A stretch of 64,000 nt of DNA from Glandiceps talaboti (taxonomy: Eukaryota; Hemichordata; Enteropneusta; Spengelidae): contig NC_135564.1 of assembly GCF_964340395.1 (NCBI RefSeq), positions 23,219,387 to 23,283,386 of the forward strand, in the 5' to 3' direction. Below are positions 10,072 through 22,107 of this stretch, one piece after another. The position numbers and the translations under genes are program-made. The notes beneath the pieces are model-generated. The model had not been told where the DNA came from, did no database searches, and saw nothing but the letters and a program-made list of their open reading frames with translations. The first letter of the stretch is position 1. Each line of letters opens with the position of its first letter.

Positions 10072-12470
10072 AGTCCCCGGCCGCCGGACGAAGTCCGGGA
10101 CGGGGACTTATGGATTGGGTTCCGTCTGTCCGTGCGTCCGTGTGTCCGTCCGTCTGTCCGTCTGTCCGTCCGTCCGTCTGCAGCCGTTTCTTGGAGATGT
10201 CTGGACCGATTTTTTTTCAAACTTGGTACAGGGGCAACATACAAAGGCATACATATGCGCGTCAATTTGTTTCATGATACGATCCAATGTGGCCGCCGAG
10301 CAGCCATTTTGTTTGTGAATTTTCCATGTCCAAAGCCATAACTCAGACATGCTTGAACAGATCTCATTCAAAGTTGGTATTAGGACAGTGTTCTATGACA
10401 TACATGTGCATTTTCATTGTTATTGTGATACAATCCAATATGGCCGCCTGGCAGCCATTTTGTTTGCAATTTTTCTATGTCCAAAGCCATAACTCAGACA
10501 TGCTTGAACAGATCTCATTCAAAGTTGGTATTAGGACAGTGTTCTATGACATACATGTGCATATTCATTGTTATTGTGATACCGTCCAATATGGCCGCCT
10601 GGCAGCCATTTTGTTTGTGAATTTTCCATGTCCAAAGCCATAACTCAGACATGCTTGAAAAGATCTTATTCAAAGTTGGTATTAGGACAGTGTTCTATGA
10701 CATACATGTGCATATTCATTGTCGTTGTGATAAGATCCAATATGGCTGCCTGGTAGCCAATTTGTTTGTGAATTTTCCATGTCCAAAGCCATAAGGGGCG
10801 ACATCAAAATCAAAAGCATCGTAATTACGCATCGTAACGAGTAAAGACGAGTAGCTACTAGTAGTTATGATGTACTACGGTGAATATTGATAAGTCTCCA
10901 CGCATATTCATTTACTTTAGGTTGTAGACAATAAAAAGTAAACACCTATTGTCCGTTATTCATGAGCCCAAACTACGACCATTTACGCGTAGTCGATAGT
11001 CTTCATCGTGAAAAAAATAACGAAACAGAAAGATTTTCTTTCCTGTGCAAATCAGTTTCACGCTTACTTTTTTCAATGTTATTCATTCAATGCCTTCTAT
11101 CATGGCATTCGTACAGTCGGCTAGTCAACTAAGTGTTTCAGATATATTCAGATGTTTACCTAATATGTCTTGCCTAAAAATACCTTGAAGAAGAATTTTT
11201 ATTCGAAACGTCGGATTTTACATCTATTTATTCGGACTGCCTCACAAGTTCCTTATGCACTTCTCGGCTAGTCAACAAACATGTCGACCATTTTCGTCTG
11301 GCTGGTGAACGGTGCATTGATCGTGTTAGATTCGAGTCGCAGGATTCGTCAGTCGAATTCGAACATTGTCCACAAAAACATTAAAAACTAAAGCTTGTCT
11401 CACATTAATATATCGTTTGATTTGATTGATTTAGAAGTCACCCAAAAACGTTTTGTTTCTTCAAAATTAAAAGTCAAAACTGCACTTCCGCAACCCGGAA
11501 ATTCAACAGTATTTCTTGGCCCTACCATGGCCGCCAAGCGTGAGCTTGTAAGTTGTACTGTTAGTTTGTCGACCGTGCAAAAAACAAAAAGAAAGTCTAA
11601 CCGCGATTGATGCTTTGAGAGTCACACAATTGTACGATAATCTTACTCAAAGATTTACTGTTAACGTCCATGCGTCCATCACAATAAATTTCGAATACAT
11701 ACCGTCATGTTCGAGAAAAGATTTACTGAATATTGAAACTTTGATTTCGTGCGTATCTTATTGTTTTTTTTTAATGAATATCGCCCTCATAAAACTTGCA
11801 TATGAACTTGCACTCATAAAAACATGTACAGTACTAGTTTCATCAGCACATTACTGGCTGGAGTACGTGGTTTTCTTTGACGATCGAAAATTATGACAAA
11901 CTACGATCAACTACGATAGAAGACGATGTCATCATTGGAAACACGGAAAGTGAGAATCACTATCTTTTGTGTGTTGGCGATAAAAAATTACGCGTATCTA
12001 CGCTCAAAGACGACGTCTTTACGGGGAAACAAAGAAAAGTGAACTGATTATCTATTGTCAGTTATTCATGAACTTGAACACCTCATTATCTCCTGTTTCA
12101 CGTAGTACATCGTAACTACTAGTAGCTACTCGTCTTTACTCGTTACGAAGCGTAATTACGATGCTTTTGATTTCGATGTCGTCCCTAACTCAGACATGCT
12201 TGAACAGATCTCATTCAATGTTGATATTAGGACAGTGTTCTATGACATACATGTGCATATTCATTTTCATTGTGATATGATCCCCATACCCGACCAATCC
12301 TTTATTGTTGTAGGCATGTTCCATGTCCAACAAGCAGACACAACATATCTAAGTCTGTTTGATTTAGGTTCACAAGTGTTGTTGCGTGATCAGAGTAGTG
12401 GTAATTCCTTAAAACCCAATCATAGTGGGGACTATGTCATTCTCAATGACTTGTTAAATTATAGAGAGCG
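10072..12470 (+). repeat. Dispersed repeat family B, copy 2, interrupted by a Harbinger-like insertion
   Basis: The start is TAGTCCCCGGCCGCCGGAC and the end is CCCAATCATAGTGGGGACTA at about 12415-12434. Internal units of about 150 bp repeat four times (10330, 10485, 10635 and later). At 10794 the unit is split inside CCATAACTCAGACATGC by the element at 10795-12185 and resumes at 12186. Confidence 0.8.
10795..12185. mobile_element. PIF/Harbinger-like non-autonomous DNA transposon
   Basis: This is a 1,391-bp element with terminal inverted repeats of at least 80 bp. The left end is GGGGCGACATCAAAATCAAA and the right end, reverse complemented, is GGGACGACATCGAAATCAAA. The similarity continues through AAGCATCGTAATTACGC, GAGTAAAGACGAGTAGCTAC and TAGTAGTTA. 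It is flanked by TAA at 10792-10794 and TAA at 12186-12188. Pristine copies of the host repeat have a single TAA in CCATAACTCAGAC, so TAA is the target-site duplication. A 3-bp TWA duplication is the hallmark of the PIF/Harbinger superfamily. Internal open frames (11395-11610, 11615-11896) resemble no transposase that I know. Near 11187-11214 a GAAGAAGAA...CGAAACGTC motif resembles PLE 3' regions. Confidence 0.8.
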
Positions 12471-12529
12471 TCTATGATTAAAACATGAAGTTCATTCATA
12501 TGCTACAAAGAGTCTTTTTTTGTTGTTAA

Positions 12530-13350
12530 AAAGTGTGATTTTATGTAAAAAAAACTTAATCTCAAAAACGACTGGGCAGATCAGTCTGAAATTGGGTGGG
12601 AACATTTTCAGGCGTATTTAGATTAAGAAATCTACCAGCCTTGATAATCCCATCAGTGATATGCAAATTAGGTATAAAAATGTGAATTTTTTGACAAAAA
12701 CTTATATATCAAAAAGTATTCGGGTCAATGAGACTGAAACTTAATGAGATGTTTCGGAAAGTGTTATTCTGCAGATTTTCTTTAACACAGTTTGTCAAAA
12801 TTGGCCCTAGCAACCATGACCCCCCTTAGTAACAACCAAACAACAGTATATTTTGGTCATATAACATCATCATCTGGTAGGCAAGTGAGTAAACTTTCAA
12901 AAATTATATGCAAATTTCCCTAGCAACCATGAACACACCCATAGCAACAGCCAGACGGTAATAGCAACACAGGTACTTAGACAAATGGACAAACATTCAA
13001 AAAGTGTATGCAAATATGCCTAGCAGCAAGACCATGCCCACAGCAACAGCCAAATGATCACCTATATTGCAAAGATAAGTGGAGATTAATAGACAAATGA
13101 ATACATATTCCTAAAATCAACAAGACCACGCCCATAGTAACTGCTAAATGATCATGTATATTGCAAAGATAACAAAAAATGTATGCAAAATATGCAACAA
13201 GATCATTTTCATAGCAACAGTGTATATTGCAAAGATAATGACGAGTTGGATAGGCAACTGGATAGTCATTCAGCAAGTGAACATCTATAAAGTGATTGTA
13301 AGTATTTCAAATAAATATATACAGTTGTGCTACAACGCCATTGGCACTAT
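12530..13350 (+). repeat. Dispersed repeat family A copy
   Basis: It runs from TCTCAAAAACGACTGGGCAG through several units containing CCTAGCAACCATGA, GCCCATAGCAACAGCCA and TATATTGCAAAGATAA. It ends in ACAGTTGTGCTACAACGCCA then TTGGCACTATTTTT. The end lies about 85 bp before the second exon. Confidence 0.7.
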
Positions 13351-13435
13351 TTTTAACATTGAGTTCCTCAAAACCTGGATTTTAGCTGCAGAATTATTTA
13401 TTAGATTTGATCTGTCTTTCATTGAACTATTTCAG

Positions 13436-13521
13436 CATCAGAAGTACAAATATGATGAGGAGTTTAGAATCAGCAGCTTGCTTTTTAGCTGGTATGTTTG
13501 GAGAAGATATGAAGAAACATG
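13436..13521 (+). CDS. ACP6: Histidine acid phosphatase (ACP6-like), second recognised exon
   Basis: This 86-bp exon starts after the acceptor TATTTCAG and stops before GTGAGA. The leading C completes TAC (Tyr) from the previous exon. It then reads IRSTNMMRSLESAACF, LAGMFGEDMKKH, and a trailing G that completes GGT (Gly) with the exon at 37267. The RSTxxxR...S block is the conserved second phosphate-binding region of histidine acid phosphatases. The length, both splice sites and both phases fit, so this short exon is well supported although no long open frame marks it. The frame that runs through the acceptor (13148-13525) is a different and meaningless reading. Confidence 0.85.
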
Positions 13522-14533
13522 GTGAGAAATATATATTTTAATAGCTCGCGCAGCGGCAGCAAAGCTGCCGCGTAGCGGCTCAGTGACTGGTATGCCCGTC
13601 GTGTATACTATGTGAAAAAAATTGGTGGTTCTCCCAGGGATGCATTGCAGCGCGCAGTGACTACGCATGCGCCTTCCATATACTACGTGCATTCTCCAAG
13701 CGCTACCGTGCGTATCATCGTATAGCATAGGTGACATGACATCACCATGCATTGCAATATTAGTTTTTAACAGTAGGCCTGTTGGCACGATTATCGTAAC
13801 ATTGTAACGAGTATCGAGGCATCACTGTACCTCAAGGAGAAATTGTTACACTATTTGGAAGTTTGATGCACGGCGGTACGCGATACGGACCACTGATGAA
13901 ATAGCGCAGTTTAATTTCCGGGTTGTGGAAGTGTGGTTTTGACATTTATATTGTCAATAATTTATTTTTTTACATGTTCTAAAAGAATAACTACTTTCCT
14001 ATGATGGTTTTTGAACCAACAACAGCATAGAATGTTGACTTTCTTTACTTCTCGTCTATGTCAGAGAATTAGATGTCATTCAATAAAATAAATTTTGATG
14101 ATCAACACCCCTGGAAAATGACCCAAATCAAGTGTACGAACCCTGGCCCAGGCAGCGGGTCACAAATAAATCTACCCTGCACGAGCTTATGGGCTTTGCC
14201 TAGTTATGATATTAAATATTAATGTATGAAATATACACCTACAACCAGATGTTCATGTTGAAAATATGTAAATGTTTCTCTCCAGGTGTACATGTACAAG
14301 TTAGGATTAATTTATCACAATTCAACTATAAGGCTCAGTACACATATATGCATGTTTAGGGACCGGTCAGTTTCTCCAGCGAGGGGGGGGGGGGTAACAC
14401 CCCATCCACAATTTTCAAAACCCCCCTCCTTACTGTCAATTTCAAAAACAGGGTGACCCCCCTACAAAAATGTTGACTTCATTGTCACCGAACCATGCCT
14501 ACCCAGAATAACGAGCAGGCTGGGGTTGATGGC
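13522..14533. other. Start of intron 2, no gene
   Basis: The donor GTGAGA at 13522 opens a 23,745-bp intron. A perfect 8-bp hairpin (GCGGCAGC, AAA, GCTGCCGC) lies at 13553-13571. AGCTCGCGCAG at 13543 and CTGCACGAGCT at 14178 form an imperfect inverted pair and may bound a small element of about 645 bp. A run of G is present near 14381-14393. Confidence 0.4.
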
Positions 14534-14656
14534 AATCTGATTAAAATCCTTGTGGGATGGCGGCGATCACTCCGAACAAAACAAACGTCACAACACGATG
14601 AATAGAGGTAAATAAGGACATCTACCCGCTTTCACCACATCGGATTTTAATCAGAC
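14534..14656. repeat. Short MITE-like inverted-repeat element
   Basis: About 120 bp are bounded by TCTGATTAAAATCC (near 14535) and its reverse complement GGATTTTAATCAGA (near 14641). The interior is non-coding and includes GGGATGGCGGCGATCACTCC. The target duplication was not resolved. Confidence 0.45.
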
Positions 14657-14884
14657 TGGGGGTGATGGCAGCTAATTATCGGTCAAGGCCAATTTTGCAC
14701 TGTTTTTATGTCACTTTTGTGAGTTTTCACACAAATTTTGTATGTAGTAAGTTAGAATATTATCATTAATAATAGTAATATATACACTTCTTTGAGGCTC
14801 ATTTCATTTATTTACTTAATTCTAGCAGTGCAATTGTTCTGAGCCCACCTATCTGTTGTCAGGGCACAGATGGATTGCATATGT

Positions 14885-14932
14885 TTTAGCACAATTGAAG
14901 TGAGCTTCAGTAGTGGTATTGGCGTGGTGAAA

Positions 14933-14979
<47 letters not shown>

Positions 14980-15505
14980 ATGTATGTACGTATGTACGTA
15001 TGTACGTGTGTATGTACATATACATGCAGATGTTTGTATGTAAATGACTTAAAGTCAAAAGCCATCAGACCAATATTGGATTAGTATTTGGCACATTACT
15101 TTTGGTGTGTAGATGGAAAATTGTTAAAATGAAAATGATTACCTCCAATATGAGCATTTTGGGTCAAAAGATGTGATTCTTGGCTTGTGAGAATGATTAC
15201 TGTCTCAGCCTAAAATGAATGATTATTGTTTTATTGATGTCAATTTTTGTCATGAAATCATAAAACCTTTTATGTGGTACTCACACCTATCTGTCAATGG
15301 CACAGAGATTAACCTCTGTTTGAGGTTGCTTGTAAACACTTTCTTTAGCACAGCTGAAATGATACAGTCATTCATGCTATAGACATGGGACCTGATAAAA
15401 GAGTCTTGTCTGTCTGTCTGTCTGTCTGTCTGTTATTGACTTACACTAAACTTAAAGAAACTTAAGATCAAAAACCCCTGGGTAGAATATTTTGACATTT
15501 AGCAG
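14885..15505 (+). repeat. Dispersed repeat family A starts with (GTCT)n tracts
   Basis: Two family A 5' ends, TAGCACAATTGAAGTGAGCT at 14887 and TAGCACAGCTGAAATGA at 15346, are each followed by GTCT microsatellites (14934-14978 and about 15405-15432) and the AAACTTAAAG block. The second copy runs into the next minisatellite. Confidence 0.6.
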
Positions 15506-18500
15506 GGATAATGTTGATTTCATTTTCAGTCTCTAGTTAGGATAATGTTGATTTCATTTTCAGTCTCTAGTTAGGATAATGTTGATTTCATGTTCAGTCT
15601 CTAGTTAGGATAATGTTGATTTCATGTTCAGTCTCTAGTTAGGATAATGTTGATTTCATGTTCAGTCTCTACATGTAGTTAGGATAATGTTGATTTCATG
15701 TTCAGTCTCTACATGTAGTTAGGATAATGTTGATTTCATGTTCAGTCTCTACATGTAGTTAGGATAATGTTGATTTCATTTACAGTCTCTAGTTAGGATA
15801 ATGTTGATTTCATGTTCAGTCTCTACATGTAGTTAGGATAATGTTGATTTCATGTTCAGTCTCTACATGTAGTTAGGATAATGTTGATTTCATGTTCAGT
15901 CTGTAGTTAGGATAATGTTGATTTCATGTTCAGTCTCTACATGTAGTTAGGATAATGTTGATTTCATTTTCAGTCTCTACATGTAGTTAGGATAATGTTG
16001 ATTTCATGTTCAGTCTCTACATGTAGTTAGGATAATGTTGATTTCATGTTCAGTCTCTACATGTAGTTAGGATAATGTTGATTTCATGTTCAGTCTCTAC
16101 ATGTAGTTAGGATAATGTTGATTTCATTTTCAGTCTCTAGTTAGGATAATGTTGATTTCATGTTCAGTCTCTACATGTAGTTAGGATAATGTTGATTTCA
16201 TGTTCAGTCTCTACATGTAGTTAGGATAATGTTGATTTCATGTTCAGTCTCTACATGTAGTTAGGATAATGTTGATTTCATGTTCAGTCTCTACATGTAG
16301 TTAGGATAATGTTGATTTCATGTTCAGTCTCTACATGTAGTTAGGATAATGTTGATTTCATGTTCAGTCTCTACATGTAGTTAGGATAATGTTGATTTCA
16401 TTTTCAGTCTCTAGTTAGGATAATGTTGATTTCATTTTCAGTCTCTAGTTAGGATAATGTTGATTTCATGTTCAGTCTCTACATGTAGTTAGGATAATGT
16501 TGATTTCATGTTCAGTCTCTACATGTAGTTAGGATAATGTTGATTTCATGTTCAGTCTCTACATGTAGTTAGGATAATGTTGATTTCATTTTCAGTCTCT
16601 AGTTAGGATAATGTTGATTTCATGTTCAGTCTCTACATGTAGTTAGGATAATGTTGATTTCATGTTCAGTCTCTACATGTAGTTAGGATAATGTTGATTT
16701 CATTTTCAGTCTCTACATGTAGTTAGGATAATGTTGATTTCATGTTCAGTCTCTAGTTAGGATAATGTTGATTTCATTTTCAGTCTCTACATGTAGTTAG
16801 GATAATGTTGATTTCATGTTCAGTCTCTACATGTAGTTAGGATAATGTTGATTTCATGTTCAGTCTCTAGTTAGGATAATGTTGATTTCATGTTCAGTCT
16901 CTAGTTAGGATAATGTTGATTTCATGTTCAGTCTCTACATGTAGTTAGGATAATGTTGATTTCATGTTCAGTCTCTACATGTAGTTAGGATAATGTTGAT
17001 TTCATGTTCAGTCTCTACATGTAGTTAGGATAATGTTGATTTCATGTTCAGTCTCTACATGTAGTTAGGATAATGTTGATTTCATGTTCAGTCTCTACAT
17101 GTAGTTAGGATAATGTTGATTTCATGTTCAGTCTCTACATGTAGTTAGGATAATGTTGATTTCATTTTCAGTCTCTAGTTAGGATAATGTTGATTTCATG
17201 TTCAGTCTCTACATGTAGTTAGGATAATGTTGATTTCATGTTCAGTCTCTAGTTAGGATAATGTTGATTTCATTTTCAGTCTCTACATGTAGTTAGGATA
17301 ATGTTGATTTCATGTTCAGTCTCTACATGTAGTTAGGATAATGTTGATTTCATGTTCAGTCTCTAGTTAGGATAATGTTGATTTCATGTTCAGTCTCTAC
17401 ATGTAGTTAGGATAATGTTGATTTCATGTTCAGTCTCTAGTTAGGATAATGTTGATTTCATGTTCAGTCTCTACATGTAGTTAGGATAATGTTGATTTCA
17501 TGTTCAGTCTCTACATGTAGTTAGGATAATGTTGATTTCATGTTCAGTCTCTACATGTAGTTAGGATAATGTTGATTTCATTTTCAGTCTCTAGTTAGGA
17601 TAATGTTGATTTCATGTTCAGTCTCTACATGTAGTTAGGATAATGTTGATTTCATGTTCAGTCTCTACATGTAGTTAGGATAATGTTGATTTCATGTTCA
17701 GTCTCTACATGTAGTTAGGATAATGTTGATTTCATGTTCAGTCTCTACATGTAGTTAGGATAATGTTGATTTCATGTTCAGTCTCTACATGTAGTTAGGA
17801 TAATGTTGATTTCATGTTCAGTCTCTAGTTAGGATAATGTTGATTTCATTTTCAGTCTCTAGTTAGGATAATGTTGATTTCATGTTCAGTCTCTACATGT
17901 AGTTAGGATAATGTTGATTTCATGTTCAGTCTCTACATGTAGTTAGGATAATGTTGATTTCATGTTCAGTCTCTACATGTAGTTAGGATAATGTTGATTT
18001 CATGTTCAGTCTCTACATGTAGTTAGGATAATGTTGATTTCATGTTCAGTCTCTACATGTAGTTAGGATAATGTTGATTTCATGTTCAGTCTCTACATGT
18101 AGTTAGGATAATGTTGATTTCATTTTCAGTCTCTAGTTAGGATAATGTTGATTTCATTTTCAGTCTCTAGTTAGGATAATGTTGATTTCATGTTCAGTCT
18201 CTACATGTAGTTAGGATAATGTTGATTTCATGTTCAGTCTCTACATGTAGTTAGGATAATGTTGATTTCATTTTCAGTCTCTAGTTAGGATAATGTTGAT
18301 TTCATGTTCAGTCTCTACATGTAGTTAGGATAATGTTGATTTCATGTTCAGTCTCTACATGTAGTTAGGATAATGTTGATTTCATGTTCAGTCTGTAGTT
18401 AGGATAATGTTGATTTCATGTTCAGTCTCTACATGTAGTTAGGATAATGTTGATTTCATTTTCAGTCTCTACATGTAGTTAGGATAATGTTGATTTCATG

Positions 18501-21335
18501 TTCAGTCTCTACATGTAGTTAGGATAATGTTGATTTCATGTTCAGTCTCTACATGTAGTTAGGATAATGTTGATTTCATGTTCAGTCTCTACATGTAGTT
18601 AGGATAATGTTGATTTCATGTTCAGTCTCTACATGTAGTTAGGATAATGTTGATTTCATTTTCAGTCTCTAGTTAGGATAATGTTGATTTCATGTTCAGT
18701 CTCTACATGTAGTTAGGATAATGTTGATTTCATGTTCAGTCTCTACATGTAGTTAGGATAATGTTGATTTCATGTTCAGTCTCTACATGTAGTTAGGATA
18801 ATGTTGATTTCATTTTCAGTCTCTAGTTAGGATAATGTTGATTTCATTTTCAGTCTCTAGTTAGGATAATGTTGATTTCATGTTCAGTCTCTACATGTAG
18901 TTAGGATAATGTTGATTTCATGTTCAGTCTCTACATGTAGTTAGGATAATGTTGATTTCATTTTCAGTCTCTAGTTAGGATAATGTTGATTTCATGTTCA
19001 GTCTCTACATGTAGTTAGGATAATGTTGATTTCATGTTCAGTCTCTACATGTAGTTAGGATAATGTTGATTTCATGTTCAGTCTCTACATGTAGTTAGGA
19101 TAATGTTGATTTCATGTTCAGTCTCTACATGTAGTTAGGATAATGTTGATTTCATGTTCAGTCTCTAGTTAGGATAATGTTGATTTCATTTTCAGTCTCT
19201 AGTTAGGATAATGTTGATTTCATGTTCAGTCTCTACATGTAGTTAGGATAATGTTGATTTCATGTTCAGTCTCTACATGTAGTTAGGATAATGTTGATTT
19301 CATTTTCAGTCTCTAGTTAGGATAATGTTGATTTCATGTTCAGTCTCTACATGTAGTTAGGATAATGTTGATTTCATGTTCAGTCTCTACATGTAGTTAG
19401 GATAATGTTGATTTCATGTTCAGTCTCTACATGTAGTTAGGATAATGTTGATTTCATTTTCAGTCTCTAGTTAGGATAATGTTGATTTCATTTTCAGTCT
19501 CTAGTTAGGATAATGTTGATTTCATGTTCAGTCTCTACATGTAGTTAGGATAATGTTGATTTCATGTTCAGTCTCTACATGTAGTTAGGATAATGTTGAT
19601 TTCATTTTCAGTCTCTAGTTAGGATAATGTTCAGTCTCTACATGTAGTTAGGATAATGTTGATTTCATGTTCAGTCTCTACATGTAGTTAGGATAATGTT
19701 GATTTCATTTTCAGTCTCTAGTTAGGATAATGTTGATTTCATGTTCAGTCTCTACATGTAGTTAGGATAATGTTGATTTCATGTTCAGTCTCTACATGTA
19801 GTTAGGATAATGTTGATTTCATTTTCAGTCTCTAGTTAGGATAATGTTGATTTCATTTTCAGTCTCTACATGTAGTTAGGATAATGTTGATTTCATGTTC
19901 AGTCTCTACATGTAGTTAGGATAATGTTGATTTCATTTTCAGTCTCTACATGTAGTTAGGATAATGTTGATTTCATTTTCAGTCTCTAGTTAGGATAATG
20001 TTGATTTCATGTTCAGTCTCTACATGTAGTTAGGATAATGTTGATTTCATTTTCAGTCTCTACATGTAGTTAGGATAATGTTGATTTCATTTTCAGTCTC
20101 TACATGTAGTTAGGATAATGTTGATTTCATGTTCAGTCTCTACATGTAGTTAGGATAATGTTGATTTCATGTTCAGTCTCTACATGTAGTTAGGATAATG
20201 TTGATTTCATGTTCAGTCTCTACATGTAGTTAGGATAATGTTGATTTCATTTTCAGTCTCTAGTTAGGATAATGTTGATTTCATGTTCAGTCTCTACATG
20301 TAGTTAGGATAATGTTGATTTCATGTTCAGTCTCTACATGTAGTTAGGATAATGTTGATTTCATGTTCAGTCTCTACATGTAGTTAGGATAATGTTGATT
20401 TCATTTTCAGTCTCTAGTTAGGATAATGTAGATTTCATTTTCAGTCTCTAGTTAGGATAATGTTGATTTCATGTTCAGTCTCTAGTTAGGATAATGTTGA
20501 TTTCATTTTCAGTCTCTAGTTAGGATAATGTTGATTTCATGTTCAGTCTCTACATGGAGTTAGGATAATGTTGATTTCATGTTCAGTCTCTACATGTAGT
20601 TAGGATAATGTTGATTTCATGTTCAGTCTCTACATGTAGTTAGGATAATGTTGATTTCATGTTCAGTCTCTAGTTAGGATAATGTTGATTTCATGTTCAG
20701 TCTCTACATGTAGTTAGGATAATGTTGATTTCATGTTCAGTCTCTACATGTAGTTAGGATAATGTTGATTTCATGTTCAGTCTCTACATGTAGTTAGGAT
20801 AATGTTGATTTCATGTTCAGTCTCTACATGTAGTTAGGATAATGTTGATTTCATTTTCAGTCTCTAGTTAGGATAATGTTGATTTCATGTTCAGTCTCTA
20901 CATGTAGTTAGGATAATGTTGATTTCATGTTCAGTCTCTACATGTAGTTAGGATAATGTTGATTTCATTTTCAGTCTGTAGTTAGGATAATGTTGATTTC
21001 ATTTTCAGTCTCTACATGTAGTTAGGATAATGTTGATTTCATGTTCAGTCTCTACATGTAGTTAGGATAATGTTGATTTCATGTTCAGTCTCTACATGTA
21101 GTTAGGATAATGTTGATTTCATGTTCAGTCTCTACATGTAGTTAGGATAATGTTGATTTCATTTTCAGTCTCTAGTTAGGATAATGTTGATTTCATGTTC
21201 AGTCTCTACATGTAGTTAGGATAATGTTGATTTCATGTTCAGTCTCTACATGTAGTTAGGATAATGTTGATTTCATTTTCAGTCTGTAGTTAGGATAATG
21301 TTGATTTCATTTTCAGTCTCTAGTTAGGATAATGT
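15506..21335. repeat. Minisatellite with 40-bp and 34-bp units (5.8 kb)
   Basis: About 150 units of AGTTAGGATAATGTTGATTT then CATGTTCAGTCTCTACATGT (40 bp) or the same without ACATGT (34 bp). The short units often carry CATTTTCAG instead of CATGTTCAG. Units are almost identical across the array, apart from rare variants such as CAGTCTGTAG, ATGTAGATTT and a truncated unit near 19620. The array lies in intron 2 of the ACP6-like gene. Stops occur in every frame, so nothing is encoded. Confidence 0.97.
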
Positions 21336-22080
21336 TCAAGACAAAGTATACATAAATGACCATGTGCATAGCAACAGGCAAATGATGGTGTCTATTGCAA
21401 AGATAAAACAGGAATTGGTAGGCAAATAAATAAACATTCAAGAAATGTATGCAAATATACCTAGCAACAAGACCACACCCATGGCAACTGTCAAGCGATG
21501 TTGAGTATTGCAAAGATGACTAGATTTAAACTGAATGCCTCCTGTAAGGGAAAAACCATAGGTTTATGCTCCTACACACATTGTTGGAATGCATTCTTAT
21601 CAAGATCTAGCCTAATTACCAAAAATCATTAATTATGCACATTCATCATTAAAAATAAACACTGTGCCAACAGGCTTGATAGGATATGTGCTTTATTATG
21701 GTTGATGTCTGTGCCAAATTTTATTGAATTTGAAACTTGCCTTCTTAATATAGCCTAATTACCAAAATCCATTAATTATTCAAATTACTCATGAAAACTA
21801 AATACTATGCCAACAAACTTTATAGGACATGCAGGCTTTCTGTGATGTATGTAACACATTTTGTGGAATTTGAAATATGCATTCTCTAGATTAGCTTAAT
21901 TACTGAAAATCATTAATTATGCAAATTATTGATTAAAACTGTTAGCTACATCCACAAGTATAATAACACATATGCACTTATCATGTTTAATGTATATACC
22001 AATTAAATTGAATTTGAAGAATACATTCATTAGTGATAACATAATTACTGAAAATTATCAGGCCTAGAAATCAATATTTT
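21336..22080. repeat. Family A tail and AT-rich dispersed repeat family C
   Basis: 21355-21520 has GCAACAAGACCACACCCATG-type family A units. 21540-22080 is family C: units of about 145 bp with GCCTAATTACC, AATCATTAATTATGCAAAT and TTTATAGGA-like blocks. The same units recur at 25630-25866, 26520-26700, 29040-29170, 29490-30010 and 32815-33370. Confidence 0.65.
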
Positions 22081-22107
22081 CACCCACCTGCCTAGAGGAA
22101 TTATCAT

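Noticed and set aside
13148-13525. A 125-codon frame covering the second exon
   Set aside because: It reads the exon in the wrong frame and runs through family A repeat. The correct reading is given by the splice phases.
14849-15058. A frame with repeated DRQT residues
   Set aside because: It is a translation of the (GTCT)n microsatellite.
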